46,765 nt of DNA from Gamarada debralockiae (GCA_002803225.1 NXFV01000511.1:1-46765), one strand, 5' to 3'. Positions 34,277-45,275 are shown, numbered from the stretch's first letter. Notes: generated by a model not told the origin, from the letters alone. Translations and numbers: made by a program.

Positions 34277-34620
34277 ATGGAGAACGTAAGGAGTCACAAA
34301 CACCGAGAATATTGCATAGGCAACTCCAGTAACTCCAATGATGGGAATCCTGAGGCGGACGCGACCAAGGCTTGGGTCAGCTTTGGCGAGGCGGTCGAAT
34401 TGCAAAAAGTCGAGAAAGCCAGGGAAGGCTGAGCACGCTTCATGGGCCCAGGTACCACTGGCTCAAACCTGACGCTACTCCTGCTCAGATTCATGCGTAC
34501 CAGGTCGAAACGGAACGCGCTCACGCCATTGGCAAATTGAGGAGTGCTTTGCTCAAACTCCTCAACGCACGTGACAACCGCATCGTGATTTGCAACCCTG
34601 AGCCAGAGTACCGGGTCTAA
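34277..34620 (+). pseudogene. Possible small gene split by a frameshift
   Basis: An ATG frame at 34277-34432 encodes 51 residues that look like real protein (ending AVELQKVEKAREG). Immediately, in the -1 frame, an equally protein-like segment continues to 34620 (STLHGPRYHWLKPDATP, then ETERAHAIGKLRSALLKLL). No intron with acceptable sites joins them, and I see no slippery heptamer in the right phase. The pair may be a recently frameshifted gene. It would be divergent from the ankyrin gene, starting only about 75 bp from its ATG. It may also be a coincidence of open frames. Confidence 0.3.
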
Positions 34621-35441
34621 ACTTCTGTTCTCTGAGTGGTTTGAGGGAATGGAGTAAAGCTATATTGGGAAATTTATCAGTCAAAGCACTTTCGATTCGT
34701 GCTTACGGCCAAATTTAGCCTTCAGAGGTGACTTCGCCATACCAAAATTCATCAAGAAAAACAGAAATGCGACTGGGGAGGGGTGTCGACAAAATCGATG
34801 TTGGGTTCCCGGAGATTTCTCCAGGAGGAGAAAGGTCGACATCGCCGACCGAGACAGAAGGATTTTTCGCTTACAGTACTTTTTGCAATTGCGCCCACCC
34901 CCCTGTCATTAGTTCCGGCACGGACGTCGCAACACCCTCACTTGCCCCTCACAGAGTCGTGACTTTTATCAAACATTTCTAAACCAAACGCATTTGCCTT
35001 GCTATTTCATGTGTCCGCAAGGTCCAGGATCCTTTTACCCGTAGTCTGGCCTGGCGTTCCAGACTTTTTGCAATTCACATTTCTAAAGGCTCCGGTATTC
35101 AGGTTTGGCCTCTCAGCTGACTTTTTGCAAACCACCTCGACTGACCCAGGTTACGACGAGAAAGCAAGTGCCAAAATTCCAGGTTGCAAAAAGTCAGATC
35201 AGACAGAGGAACGGTGTGTATATAAGTTTTTTGAAGTCCTTCTCATTGTTCCTTCCGTCTAGTCAATGAAGCCGTGATCTTCCACTCTCCAGCCATTTTT
35301 ATAAGGATTTCTTAGACTGAATAGTCCGTACAACTCTTCCCCTTTCGCCTCCTCAACGGTCTCATTGCAGCACGGGGGCATCATCTGCCTCAATACACCA
35401 ACAGTTCAGAGACTCAGCGACTAGTATAAAAACTTGTCAGC
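34621..35441. repeat. Spacer with repeated ACTTTTTGCAA motif
   Basis: The 11-mer ACTTTTTGCAA occurs exactly at 34878-34888, 35063-35073 and 35120-35130, and inverted at 35184-35194; a further inverted copy lies at 34400-34410 inside the preceding open frame. The second and third sit in a longer 57-bp imperfect repeat (TGGCCT...GACTTTTTGCAA). No gene is convincing in this spacer. Confidence 0.6.
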
Positions 35442-35728
35442 ATGTCCAACGACGCAAAGTAAGAAATCCAGCAAACACACCTCCATTGACTAACTACCAA
35501 CACCATATAAGCGCCGTTGGGGCCCACACAGCCTCCCAGCCTCTCGAACTGACTCCGCAAACCCGAGCCCAAGTCCCTACCGGGCCGTCAAATCTCACCG
35601 CCTACTTGCAACGAGATGAGTCGTTCGAGAGATGGTCTCTAGGCTACCCCGGGTACCGTGGTATACGTCCTGTTGCGAGAGACATTGCAGAATGGGACAA
35701 GAAATGGAGAAGCTTGGGTTCAGGATAA
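35442..35728 (+). CDS. Small conserved-looking protein, 77 residues
   Basis: Two exons (35442-35458 and 35512-35728) are joined across a 53-nt intron with a good donor (GTAAGA), branch point (TTGACTAAC) and acceptor (ATAAG). The product starts MSNDANAVGAHTAS and ends WDKKWRSLGSG, with a middle SNLTAYLQRDESFERW and GYPGYRGIRP. There is no signal peptide or membrane helix. I do not recognise the family. The tiny first exon and clean splice signals argue for a real gene, since a chance frame would not be joined so neatly. Confidence 0.55.
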
Positions 35729-36379
35729 TGGAAATACACGACAGATTGTACGATCAAATAAGATTGACGCTGAGGGAGATATGAAGCCAGTAGTCGAAGC
35801 GGCAATATGGTTGTTCACTCTCAGAGGCGGCGTATTTGGGAATATTTTGTTTTGGACCGCCTAAGGGCTTTGCTATTTTAAGGACGTTATGGAGAAACTT
35901 TTGTAGCATATGAAGACGTGAACTGAAAAGAGGTTGAAGTAGCTTGAAAACGATACCGAACGTATCTGTCATTTCAACGGACATTGAAAATGCGTGATAT
36001 GCCGACTTCGAGGCTATATATTATATCAGCCTGAGTCTCAAAAAAAAGCGCAAATCTCTTTTAGAAATTTTTAAAGATCTGAAATTAACTGTCTGCACTC
36101 GCAATAATCATTTCAGAGCTTCATTAAATCGATTGAAATGGAGCAAATTCCAAAGTAATGCCACAGTCCCGAAATGAACCAGGAGGTCAACACTGACTTA
36201 GCGAGGCTCCGCTCCCATTACTAGTCGGTGAGGAGGACTTTGAAGGATATTCGAGCATTGTACTCAGAGAAAGGATACCGACACCGTACCCTATCGGAGC
36301 TCGGCGAAGAAGCAGAACACGAGTTGCACGGCTGGCCTCTGTGCAAGGTCCTCTTTTTCGTATCAATGTAGGGAAATCC
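35729..36379. other. Intergenic stretch, no gene recognised
   Basis: No frame with motifs. The sequence is partly AT-rich and ends at foldback copy B. Confidence 0.35.
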
Positions 36380-36607
36380 TAAGCAAAAGCGGCCGCTGCT
36401 CACGTCCACAGACTAAAACGGAACCAGCGAAATAAAAAGTCGAGCATGACTATATCGGTAGTTGCACTCTAATCTCACTATCTTCGTTCCCTATTCAGTT
36501 AGTAAGCATGGCCGCTTCTACTCAGGCGCTAACCACCCTCGGCTCAACCTGCGCAGTACTGCCACTACTCACTCATAGCTTTAAAATCTTAAGGACTTAA
36601 CTAATAA
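36380..36607 (+). repeat. Foldback repeat family, copy B
   Basis: It shares with copies A, C and D the run AAAAGCGGCCGCTGCTCACG, then AGACTAAAACGGAACCAGCG, and with A and C the GTTAGTAAGC-TGGCCGCTTCTACTCAGGCGCTAA end. It continues to AAGGACTTAACTAATAA, matching copy A. The 5' CTCAGG array is absent. The flanks are AT-rich. Confidence 0.7.
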
Positions 36608-36962
36608 GCTTAAATATTAGCTTAAGGTCTTTTTAAAATAAGAATATATAAATAGAGTTATAAAATATTAATGTTCACTTAAAGCGGGCGCTAATTGTAC
36701 AGCCTTATTCCATGCAGAGTTGCCGCGGACTGAAAGAGGCGTTTGATTTGAGGAGGAAATGCGCCACAAAACTCTTACTGTGTGATCGCCTCGCAGGAAG
36801 AATTTTCATCATTCGATTACTATCTTTCACCATTTATACTGCAACTATCTTATTTGCAAATCTACCAAAATCTTTCGTCTTTCAAGCGGCTGGTGGGCTG
36901 GGTTCACCCCCGCAAAAGAGCGTGAGAGTATAAGTTGGATTTTGGCTTCAGCCTCGCCGTCC

Positions 36963-39209
36963 ATGGCCTCTGCCCCGCCCCCATCACCGGACCTCAATCC
37001 CTTCACCAAGACAGGAGATCAAAAATCGCCATCCATATCATCAACAGAGGAAAATAATAAGTCCAATCCACCTTCCCAGTTCGAAGAATCGTTGTTGGCT
37101 GATGTTGTGGATCCTCTGTTTTCATCACCCGATACAATACCCCGCTTCTACTCAAGCAATACCGGCAATGGACCTATCCCAACTTCGCCTCAAAAGGAAT
37201 GGTCGATAGCAGATGCTATGGATCACCGATCTATATCAAAACGTATGCGGCCTCATAGTCCAACTCTACGGTCGCATCCGGATATGATAAGAGGCGATGG
37301 AATCAGGAAGAAAAACGCTCAATTTGACATTCCGGCGGAACGAAACCTCAATAACATCGATCAGCTCGTTGCCAACTCCACAGATGAGCAAGAGATCAAG
37401 GAGTTAAAGCAACAAAAGCGGCTATTAAGGAACAGACAGGCAGCGTTGGTCCCAGCATATTCTAACTTCTCAACTCATACTAAGATGTATATAGGCTTGA
37501 CTCTCGGCAACGTAAGAAAGCTCATACCGAACGGCTAGAGGATGAGAAAAAACATTATACTGCTTTAATCAATGATCTCGAAGAAGACTTGGCTGAAGCA
37601 AAGCTTGCCTTGGATGAGTGGGGGCGAAAGGAAGCGCAATACCTGCAGTATATTGAATCCACGAGACAACTAGGTGCAATGTCCATGGGGTTTCCCTCTA
37701 GACCTTCTGACCGATATTCTGCGTTGGAGTCCGTGTTTAGTGGGGTCGGTTCAAGCGCGTCATGGCCAGAAGAATCTGATTTCGACGATGAGGCCCTTTA
37801 TGAACAACATAAGCCATCAAAAGATGACCCCAAGAAACGACCTTTCACAAGGCTAGAACTGATTCAAAGATTTGATATTCGACGACGGCTTAGGATGCTG
37901 GACGATGAATATCTGAGTGAGTAGCAACGTATCGAGAGAAGTGCTTGTTCATGATGGAACGTTCGCTGATACGTCTTCAGATGACCTGCGCCAGCTCCTC
38001 GACTCTCACGAAGCACAGAAGCAATCGCTTGTTGGACGGCAAGAGCTTCTCTACCTCTGGCTAAGAGATATGAGACAAGAGGAGACAGTTTCCTGGCTTC
38101 GTCGCTGGGTCTCGACAGTTAAAGCCTTAATTCCTACTCAAAGCCACAAAATGCCCGAAAGAAATTTGCGCCTGGCATGGACGTGTGTATGTTGATTTGC
38201 TCAATTACGCTTCAGTTACTAACTGCTAACTTGTAACTAGCGATGCGGACATAAGTCTCATGACGACTTTGAAGAACTTGAGAAAGGTGCCATTGTCGAC
38301 TTCGCAAATGAAATGATCAACACCGGGTATATAACTCGCGCGCAAATATCAAATCAAACCGCTGGCATAGTCTCAAACTTGAGAGTAATGATCAACAATA
38401 TTTTCGTTGCAATGCACCAAAGAATTACTCACTTCAAGCCATCTTCTTTGCCTCTCTTCTCGAAGCCAGGATCTATCAAGTCAATAGCGTTGCATTGTTT
38501 ACCTACTCAAACCTGCCGTTGGCTCCACCTCTGCATAAAGAAGCGACCATATGTCACCCAGCTAACAGCCTTGCACGTTTGTAAAGACGAAGAGCAAAAC
38601 GAATACACGGATGCTTCATTCTTTAAGGCGCTGAGACTTGCGTATTATAAGGAAAGGGGCTGGACAGAGAAACTTCTTTTCAAATTAAGAACAATTGAGT
38701 TCGTCGAGGTATGGACGTCCTTGGTCAAATTTCAACTCCGTGCTAACACTTGCTAGTTTGAACTTTGTCCTGGAAACCTCGTGGACCATATCGTGCCTAA
38801 CAAACTCCCGTCCACCGTCGATGAGTACGACTTCCTCCCACCACCTCCTCCAAAACAGATCCCGCCCATTGGCCCCGCTCATATGATGCATCTATTTACA
38901 TGCCACCCAGATCAACATTTCACCACCTCTTTTTATCTGCACTATATCCCGAAAAGGAAAGATGCAGCTCTTTCATTTCAGGTGGGCAGAGCTGAGGGTA
39001 ACGTCGGGTGGGGTTTGCATTTCGCCGAGAAGCCGAATTCATCGCTGGCTGTAACGGTCATATTTACTGTTTCCTTAGTGTTAGGATTGGCTTTTGCCAT
39101 CTGTTGGAGTGTATGGAGGAAGGATATGCAGGGCGCTTTTGGCGTTGCAGCATATATTACTAGTGTGATGGCTCTAGCAGTGACGACTTGGCAGATGTGG
39201 GCTCTGTGA
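36963..39209 (+). CDS. bZIP domain joined to a fungal membrane-anchored protein (fusion or two genes)
   Basis: Five exons (36963-37444, 37495-37916, 37981-38186, 38241-38708, 38757-39209) join in frame to 676 residues. The start is the ATG at 36963 (MASAPPPSPDLNPF). Residues about 150-205 form a bZIP: RLLRNRQAALDSRQRKK is the basic region, with the first intron inside it, followed by a zipper-like helix. The zipper stops abruptly after QYLQYIES. The rest belongs to a different fungal family: SRPSDRYSALESVF, then WTCRCGHKSHDDFEEL, HLFTCHPDQHF and WGLHFAEKP. It ends with two membrane helices (about 622-644 and 652-674). The second part could start on its own at the ATG near 37680. Either this is a fused gene or a truncated bZIP gene lies directly before an intact membrane protein. 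Confidence 0.65.
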
Positions 39210-39595
39210 GAGGTCATCCTAGGATAATGCTTACCTTTTCTGAGCCAAACAGATTTCATTCAAGTTAGGACTCTAATTTAAATAGCTAGATGTTATAAAT
39301 CTTTAAAAAGGAATACGATTATATCTTTCTTTCCACTATATACATAGAACCAGAAAGGATGCAACATATAAAGCATATTTCTCATCGAGGACTTGAACAA
39401 ACCTCTCTTCTCTCGACCCTAGATGAGGCATGCGGCACAATGTAGGACTTAGCTTGTCATTCAAAGCCCTTGGTAAAGGAGTAGAACGGGTCCCCTAGAA
39501 AAATCGTGCCAAGAAACTGTAGCCGGAGCACACAGGGGGGTCCAAAATGGGGCCCGTATTATGGCGGGCAGGCTGACTCCAAGAGTACTTAAGTT
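39210..39595. other. Spacer, 3' flank of the bZIP/membrane gene
   Basis: Nothing recognised before the repeat array. Confidence 0.35.
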
Positions 39596-39911
39596 CAGCT
39601 CAAGCTCTGCTCCGGCTCTGCTTGGGTATGCTCACCCTCGGATTAGTCATGCTCAGGCTCTGCTTAGGTTTGCTCAGGATTGCTCACCCTCAGCTCAGGT
39701 AAAAGCGGCCCCTGCTCACGTCCAGAGACTAAAATGGAACCAGCGAAGATGACATTAGAGTCTGACCTTTGTGGTAGTCGAACTCTAATCTCGCCATCTT
39801 TGTCTCCCAGATCGGTTAGTAAGCCTGGCCGCTTCTACTAAGGCGCTAATCACCCTGGCTCACCTCTCGGCTGACCTAAGCTGCCTGAACAACCTGAGCA
39901 GTCCCTGAGAC
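39596..39911 (+). repeat. Foldback repeat family, copy C, with degenerate 11-bp array
   Basis: A degenerate array of CTCAGGCTCTG-like units (39596-39695) leads into the core starting CTCAGGTAAAAGCGG. The core contains AGATGACATTAGAGTCTGAC and, after an 11-bp gap, the inverse ACTCTAATCTCGCCATCT, so the centre can fold on itself. AAAAGCGGCC and GGCCGCTTC form the outer arms. This is the most complete copy. Confidence 0.7.
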
Positions 39912-39959
39912 GTTATCACTACCACGCGTTTCGAATTCTGCATACGTCCGATTGGTGAA

Positions 39960-40349
39960 TTACACGCCTAATTGGTCAATAATATTTGTAGGATTGACCA
40001 ATTCCTCATATTGATGGGCACCATAGAACAGATGGCATGTGATGTAGACCGGCAATTTGAAAGCCCTTCCACTTCCATCCTTTTCCCCTTGTGCTGTGGC
40101 TAATAGTAATTTACTCACTTTGAAACTACCGTTGAACGCGGTAATGAACTCCTTGCTCGAGGCAACAGTCCTTGAAGTGAAAGAAACAGCCAGGCGTCTT
40201 TTCCTGTATAGCCAAGTATGTGACAGTTGCCATAACATCCTTAATTTAGAAGCCATTATAAGACAAAATAGAGGTAAATACACCACAGAAGGTCTAAAGA
40301 CGGAAATGGATTTGGTGAGGTCAAGTTTCGTTTGAGACTTTAGTGGCAT
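39960..40349 (-). CDS. Hypothetical protein, 129 residues, uncertain
   Basis: ATG-initiated frame (MPLKSQTKLDLTKSISVF) with a mixed hydrophobic/basic composition and a possible hydrophobic segment (YLPLFCLIM). No family is recognised, and there is no intron signal. It lies between repeats and may be a chance frame. Confidence 0.2.
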   Translation of the reverse strand: MPLKSQTKLDLTKSISVFRPSVVYLPLFCLIMASKLRMLWQLSHTWLYRKRRLAVSFTSRTVASSKEFITAFNGSFKVSKLLLATAQGEKDGSGRAFKLPVYITCHLFYGAHQYEELVNPTNIIDQLGV

Positions 40350-41154
40350 CCTACCCTAAATCCATAAGCGAGCGAGCCCCCTGAACTTAGCGAGCCTTTA
40401 CGAAAATTGCATTTGTTCAACAGCTATGCATCGAATAAACATGCAAACATGCAAGAAGATTGTCTACGCCCTCTCTTAAATTACTTTAAATCTGTACAAC
40501 GCAATTAGATTCTGCTTCTGCCTCGTGAGACCATGACTTCGCTGTTCGGCGTTAACCAGGTAACCCCGACCACCATGGTGCAACATCTGAAATTCATTAC
40601 GACTGCAGACTGGTTGCAGGGCCGATCTCCATGCTTTCTCCATTATTCCAAGCACCTTTATTTGTGATAAATTGTCGGCCAACGCGAGGAACAAAATTAT
40701 CTTCTTCGCCATCATCGGTGGTTGCACCCAAAGTGCACGTGTTGGGCCTAGGCTCGTTACGTGCTAGAGGCAAAGTGCATCGCGTTCGAGGGGTCGAGGG
40801 GATCAACCCTACGGAGTAGCACTATGTCTTTATCAAAAGTTACAACCGCCATGTCGGATAACGAGGAATACCTGGAACCGCATCGCCTTCCTAAGATGAT
40901 TGCATGGCTCAAAATAACTTCTAGGTTACCTCTGCGCACCCTAACCTGCGAGGGACTTGGTGATGGTTGCGGGCGCAGCGGCTGTGCTGCACTGTGCAAT
41001 CCCAGACAGTCTGCCTCAAGTCTGGCGAAGGGAGGGACAAGGAAATGTGCAGAGCCACATGGAAGACGCGGGGCTGAATTGACTTGGGTACAGCAGATCA
41101 ATTAAATGCTAGCTATCTCCATATTATTCGCGAGCCTCCTTGCGGTGAAGCACA
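40350..41154. other. Upstream region of the caspase-like gene
   Basis: Frames here have no motif support. The last few hundred bases are the likely promoter of the caspase-like gene. Confidence 0.35.
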
Positions 41155-42907
41155 ATGCTGCACGACATCAACGAACGACAACAACAAATCGCGATGGCAA
41201 GTGCAAACAATCCAAACGAGCCTATTGCAGTGGGAGAAAGCGAGGCTATCAAGGCACATTCTCAGACAAATCTACAAACGCAAGAGCTGTCTCCCCTACC
41301 TCCGATTGATCAACACCAGACACGTCTCACAGAGGCATTGCCTTCGATAGACATTGCCCACTCACCGAACGTCAAGGAGCCTTCTCCTCAAAATGAACTA
41401 CTCTCGCCAGCAGACCAATATGCGTCAGAATCCTCGAGAATACAGGAATATGCATCGCTCAATTTAAATTACCAAGATATCTGGGAGGAGTCGATGGAAG
41501 ATGTAGGATCGACAAGAACTCCGCATAAAAAGACTGCAGTTCTCATGGTTTCTTGGGCCAAAGAACTGGATGAGTTGGATACTGGTCCGGAAGTCAAGGA
41601 GCTTGCACATACATTCAGAAATCGTTTCCACTATGCCGTTAGGGATGTAGAATTGAATGCTACCAAGCTGCCTCAACACCAATTTTCGGCACATCTGGCT
41701 GAGTTCATCAGAGATTTCGATTCCGAGTCAACTCTATTGATTGTTTATTATGCAGGCATGATATTCAGATCTATATTTCAAAACATTGGCTAATTTTCAT
41801 CCAGGTCATGGAGTGGCAGGACCGCCTGGAGAACTCCATTTCGCTAGTAGGAAGACAAACAAGCAACTTTCCGAGAAGAACTCTGTTCCATGGCACAAGA
41901 TCGAGCCCGTAATACAGAATGCTTTCGGGGACATTCTGTTGATATTTGATTGCTGCTATGCTGGAAATCTGGGTGTTAATTTCGACGGGAGAGGGCACCA
42001 CTGGGCGACGCGGAGTTTCGAGCTGTTAGCTGCATGCAAACACAATGCGAAAACCCATCCGCCTGGGCCAAAATCCTTCACGAAAGCCTTGATCTGGGCC
42101 CTGACTAGCTTGTTGGACGAGCGTGGAAAATTCTCGACACATGAGCTGCAAATGAAGATTCCGCACGCGAAGGGTTTCCCCAGAGAACAAGACGTCAGAA
42201 TCATAGATCGTGGTGAGCTTCCGAGTGACCGCCGACTTGTCCTCGCGGCTGTACCTCTTCCCTCTGATCCCACAACGCCAGAGAGCGTTCCATCAAGGCC
42301 TACAGCACCCCGACCTAAGAAATTCATCGATCTTCGATTTTGGTACACCGATGGACCGGGCGAGGATGAGATCATGGAACTTTCTACCCAACTGAAGCAA
42401 CTTATTCGCAGCGAACACATCAAGGCAGATCGTGTTGGCTGGATTCGACTAGGAAATGTCGATCTAGTCAAGAATGTCATTGAAAAATGGAAGGGTTTTC
42501 GGCAAAGACGAGCAACAACAACGTTGCCTCGGCTTGCGATCCCACCCTCGCCCCTTCAAAACAATCTCCATGCTTCATACACGCCTCCTCCGAGCCAGTC
42601 TGGTAAGTCGAGTATATCCGACGCACACATCGAAACTGGCGACATATTCGCAACGTCCATCAACGCTCCAGAAATTAATGGGAGTACTGGAGACCATCCT
42701 ATACCCAAGGAAACCGAAGTTAAGAATCCCGGAAATCATGTAGCGGAAAGAGTGTTCTCAAGTGACCGTGACCTGAGGGCGAGGAGCTTGACTGGTGCCA
42801 TACCATCCAGCATTGGTACGTCTGATCCCAGCACTATCCTGGTCCTTGCATTGTCATGTTTCTTTGCATGTTCTTGTCTCTGCAGTTATATTTTCAACGG
42901 AAAGTAA
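41155..42907 (+). CDS. Caspase-like (peptidase C14/CHAT-type) protein with C-terminal membrane anchor
   Basis: Two exons (41155-41755 and 41805-42907) give 567 residues. A Ser/Pro-rich N-terminus of about 120 residues precedes the caspase fold. TAVLMVSWAKELDEL begins the first strand, STLLIVYYAGHG holds the catalytic His (202), and DILLIFDCCYAGN holds the catalytic Cys (251). The intron (41756-41804) falls in the YYAGHG motif and begins with GC rather than GT, so it is a GC-AG intron; skipping it would destroy the His motif. A C-terminal extension includes FIDLRFWYTD and a Pro-rich linker, and the protein ends in one hydrophobic segment (about 540-562) with a five-residue tail, like a tail-anchored protein. 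Both catalytic residues are present. Translation could start instead at the ATG at 41194. A death-related role is inference. It is convergent with the DUF6594 gene. Confidence 0.75.
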
Positions 42908-43190
42908 TCTGTCGTTCATGTTGGTTCGGGGCTTTGGGAGTATCTGCTTAGCCATTTGCTTATTTATTCCCGGCGTTATGGCTACGATATTGCGATGCTT
43001 GATAGACTTGCGGATTCTATCAGATGATAGTTGAATGGAAATTATTTTGATGTGTAAAATGCAACCCTCTTACGCTTTGGCCACCTACTCTTTTTGCCAC
43101 GCTTTTCGCCTTCTCTTACTCCTTTTTAGTCCACCCTAGCCCATATTCATCACTTGAGTGTACCAACATATGCAAATCCTGATTTAAATT

Positions 43191-44575
43191 CTAGGGTGAT
43201 GGAGAGGACAACGAGCCAATATTGCCTATGAACACGACAAGTACAGCACAATACCTGCAGCAGATTAGCTGACCGGGACAGAATGAAAGATGCAGTCAAG
43301 GACTCACCCGGCAGCCGCAGCCAATATCTCATGACGCTTTGCTCGAGTGAAGAGAGAAAGAGTTCCAGAAAATACCAAGGTGAACACCAGAAGTAGGCCG
43401 ATCATCACTGCCGTCGTGGTGTTGTCGAAGTGACTTGAATGTGCCAGATGCCAGAAGAGATATACAGGAATTATCAACAACGTAAGAATCACAATTGTTA
43501 TAATGAGCGACACGACCAAGTTGATTCGGGTCCTGCTGTAGAGAATAATTTTGCTTTCGCTAGGATCAGTCTTTCGTCGCAAGTCTTCACTGCAGAAGAG
43601 ACGCTGCACCACGTTAGCTTTCTGCATGCCCTTCTCTCCTCGTTTGACTTACTCTGATAAGATGGCAAGATATCCGCTGTAAGATCTTCTCGACAATTGC
43701 ATCTAGCCATGCATTTTCACGCCCTGGCTTCAGGCTTATGATATCTTCTTTGCAATAGATGTAACTTTCTTTATTACACAATGGATCGGCCATGTTGAAG
43801 TAATTTGACACGCTCTTGTAATCTCTCTCCGGAGGGCGATTGAACCCAGCAAGGTTATGAGCGGATTTGAGAAGTTCGGCTATGGAATTAGTTAGAGACG
43901 GTGAGCACTGTTCTTGGAATTCATTGGCATACTGTACTCGTTGAACGCAGCCGTGATCTGCCGGATGAGGTTCTTTCGATCATCACACTCTGCATCATCT
44001 TTTTCTCGCGATTTTAATTTTCTCGCTCTCGTTTTGGCATCCCTCTCGTCCATGTCATCCAGTTTCGCCTCGAGAGCTCGCAATTCATCTTGCTTGTATA
44101 ACAGGATCCGAGCTTGTAGGAATCCAAAACGCCGATAGAGCATGAAGTTCTCATCACTGTCTAGAAAGGCTGCGAGTCTCGGGTATCCTTCCGGGGATTC
44201 GTCCACTTCGCACGATATTAGCCAGCTTGATACATGACGTTGCACTGTTCTGCATACAGCTTCGCACGATAGTTCTTCGGCCCTCCACCTGTGGTGCGTG
44301 TTGGAAAAATTGCTGTGTCCTATCCGATACCTTATTGCGAAATCTCGCAAGCCAGGGAGACGTCAATTGTTTCCCTATGCTATATCAGCGCTGTACCACC
44401 AATTGAGTCACAATTACCCACCAGAGCCCGATTGAGACGACAGGAACCCTTTGTTACTTCTCGCGGTAGAGGGGCTGGTCGGTAGGGTTTCTTCCCCAAA
44501 GGCTGCGGCATCTTTCAGCTCACCAGCCTCGCCTTTCTCCATGAGGTCGAAATCATTAGGGGCGAACTTCGACAT
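43191..44575 (-). CDS. DUF6594 membrane protein
   Basis: Five exons (44575-44418, 44288-43933, 43879-43653, 43603-43308, 43254-43191) join to 366 residues. The first intron is 129 nt, the others about 50. The family signature GYPRLAAFLDSDENFMLYRR is followed by FLQARILLYKQDELRALE, a charged coiled-coil-like stretch and RKNLIRQI. After a linker come the membrane helices in the C-terminal third: VVSLIITIVILTLLIIPVYL, VMIGLLLVFTLVF and, across the last intron, AAAAGYCAVLVVFIG. The short RAKRHE block between them is also typical. This is a fungus-specific family of unknown function; many members lie near NLR or HET genes, but no role is established. All splice sites are canonical and the frame is intact. 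Confidence 0.85.
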
Positions 44576-44873
44576 TTTTAGATTGAGAAATCAAAGTAAA
44601 TCAATCATTCAGGTCACAATCTTTAATCAATGCAGTCGGGGAGTTTCTAGTACTATTATCACGATTCTGTAGACTCAATCTCATGTTTCTGGGGCTGACA
44701 CCCGGGCGTCTTGGTGTGAGGCTCGACGCTGTCCAGGCCGAGTACTCTGCCGAATTTATGCACCTCGACGAATGCGAACATCACACAACATCTGCGATGA
44801 CACCACCAGAACGTGCAGTCGCAATATTGATCCCTCACTGGCCAATGCTCCATTAAAGAAAAAAGTCCGCATG

Positions 44874-45275
44874 CTAGCTGTTTTTCAGGGTCTTCTCTCC
44901 AACCCACTCCCCATTTTTGTACCAAGTACCGTCACCCAATTTCAATTGATATTCGATATCTTGCTTATCACGGTTCCACCTTCCTTCTGTCGCGATGATC
45001 ACGAGAAATGTGCCCCTCCTGCGATCTTCGTATTCAAGATACGCTTTTTCGTTGACTTCATAATCGGGAGAAGGCTGGAAGATGTTAATAATGCGTCGTG
45101 ATTTGAAACATGCTACGCACAATCTTGAAAGCCCCTGTCTGGACATACGATCGCATCATTCCCTCATCCTCAGTCTGTCATGAAATCAGTCTCAGTAGGG
45201 CACCAATCATTGCGTAAGAGTACTGACCGATTGAGGACCCTTTGGGGCGCTACTCGGTGGCATTGCTTGAGCCAT
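44874..45275 (-). CDS. Small three-exon protein with a C-terminal SH3-like segment, 100 residues
   Basis: Three exons (45275-45228, 45174-45121, 45074-44874) join in frame, with phase 0 throughout. The donors are GTCAGT and GTGCGT and the acceptors GACAG and TTCCAG, with a TATTAAC branch point in the second intron. The product begins MAQAMPPSSAPKGPQS. Its C-terminal half reads VNEKAYLEYEDRRRGTFLV and ends with KLGDGTWYKNGEWVGEKTL, a beta-rich pattern resembling small fungal SH3-like modules. No catalytic motif is seen. It is on the same strand as the DUF6594 gene and 300 bp upstream of it. Confidence 0.55.

Noticed and set aside
34400..34432. Programmed -1 ribosomal frameshift between the two frames at 34.4 kb
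   Set aside because: The A-rich run is not in the phase required for a slippery heptamer and no downstream structure is obvious.
35425..35432. TATAAAAA as TATA box of the 77-residue gene
   Set aside because: It lies only about 10 nt before the ATG, too close for a core promoter of that start codon.
40740..40819. KVHVLGLGSL, resembling the start of a ketopantoate reductase Rossmann fold
   Set aside because: The resemblance stops after ten residues and the frame soon ends.
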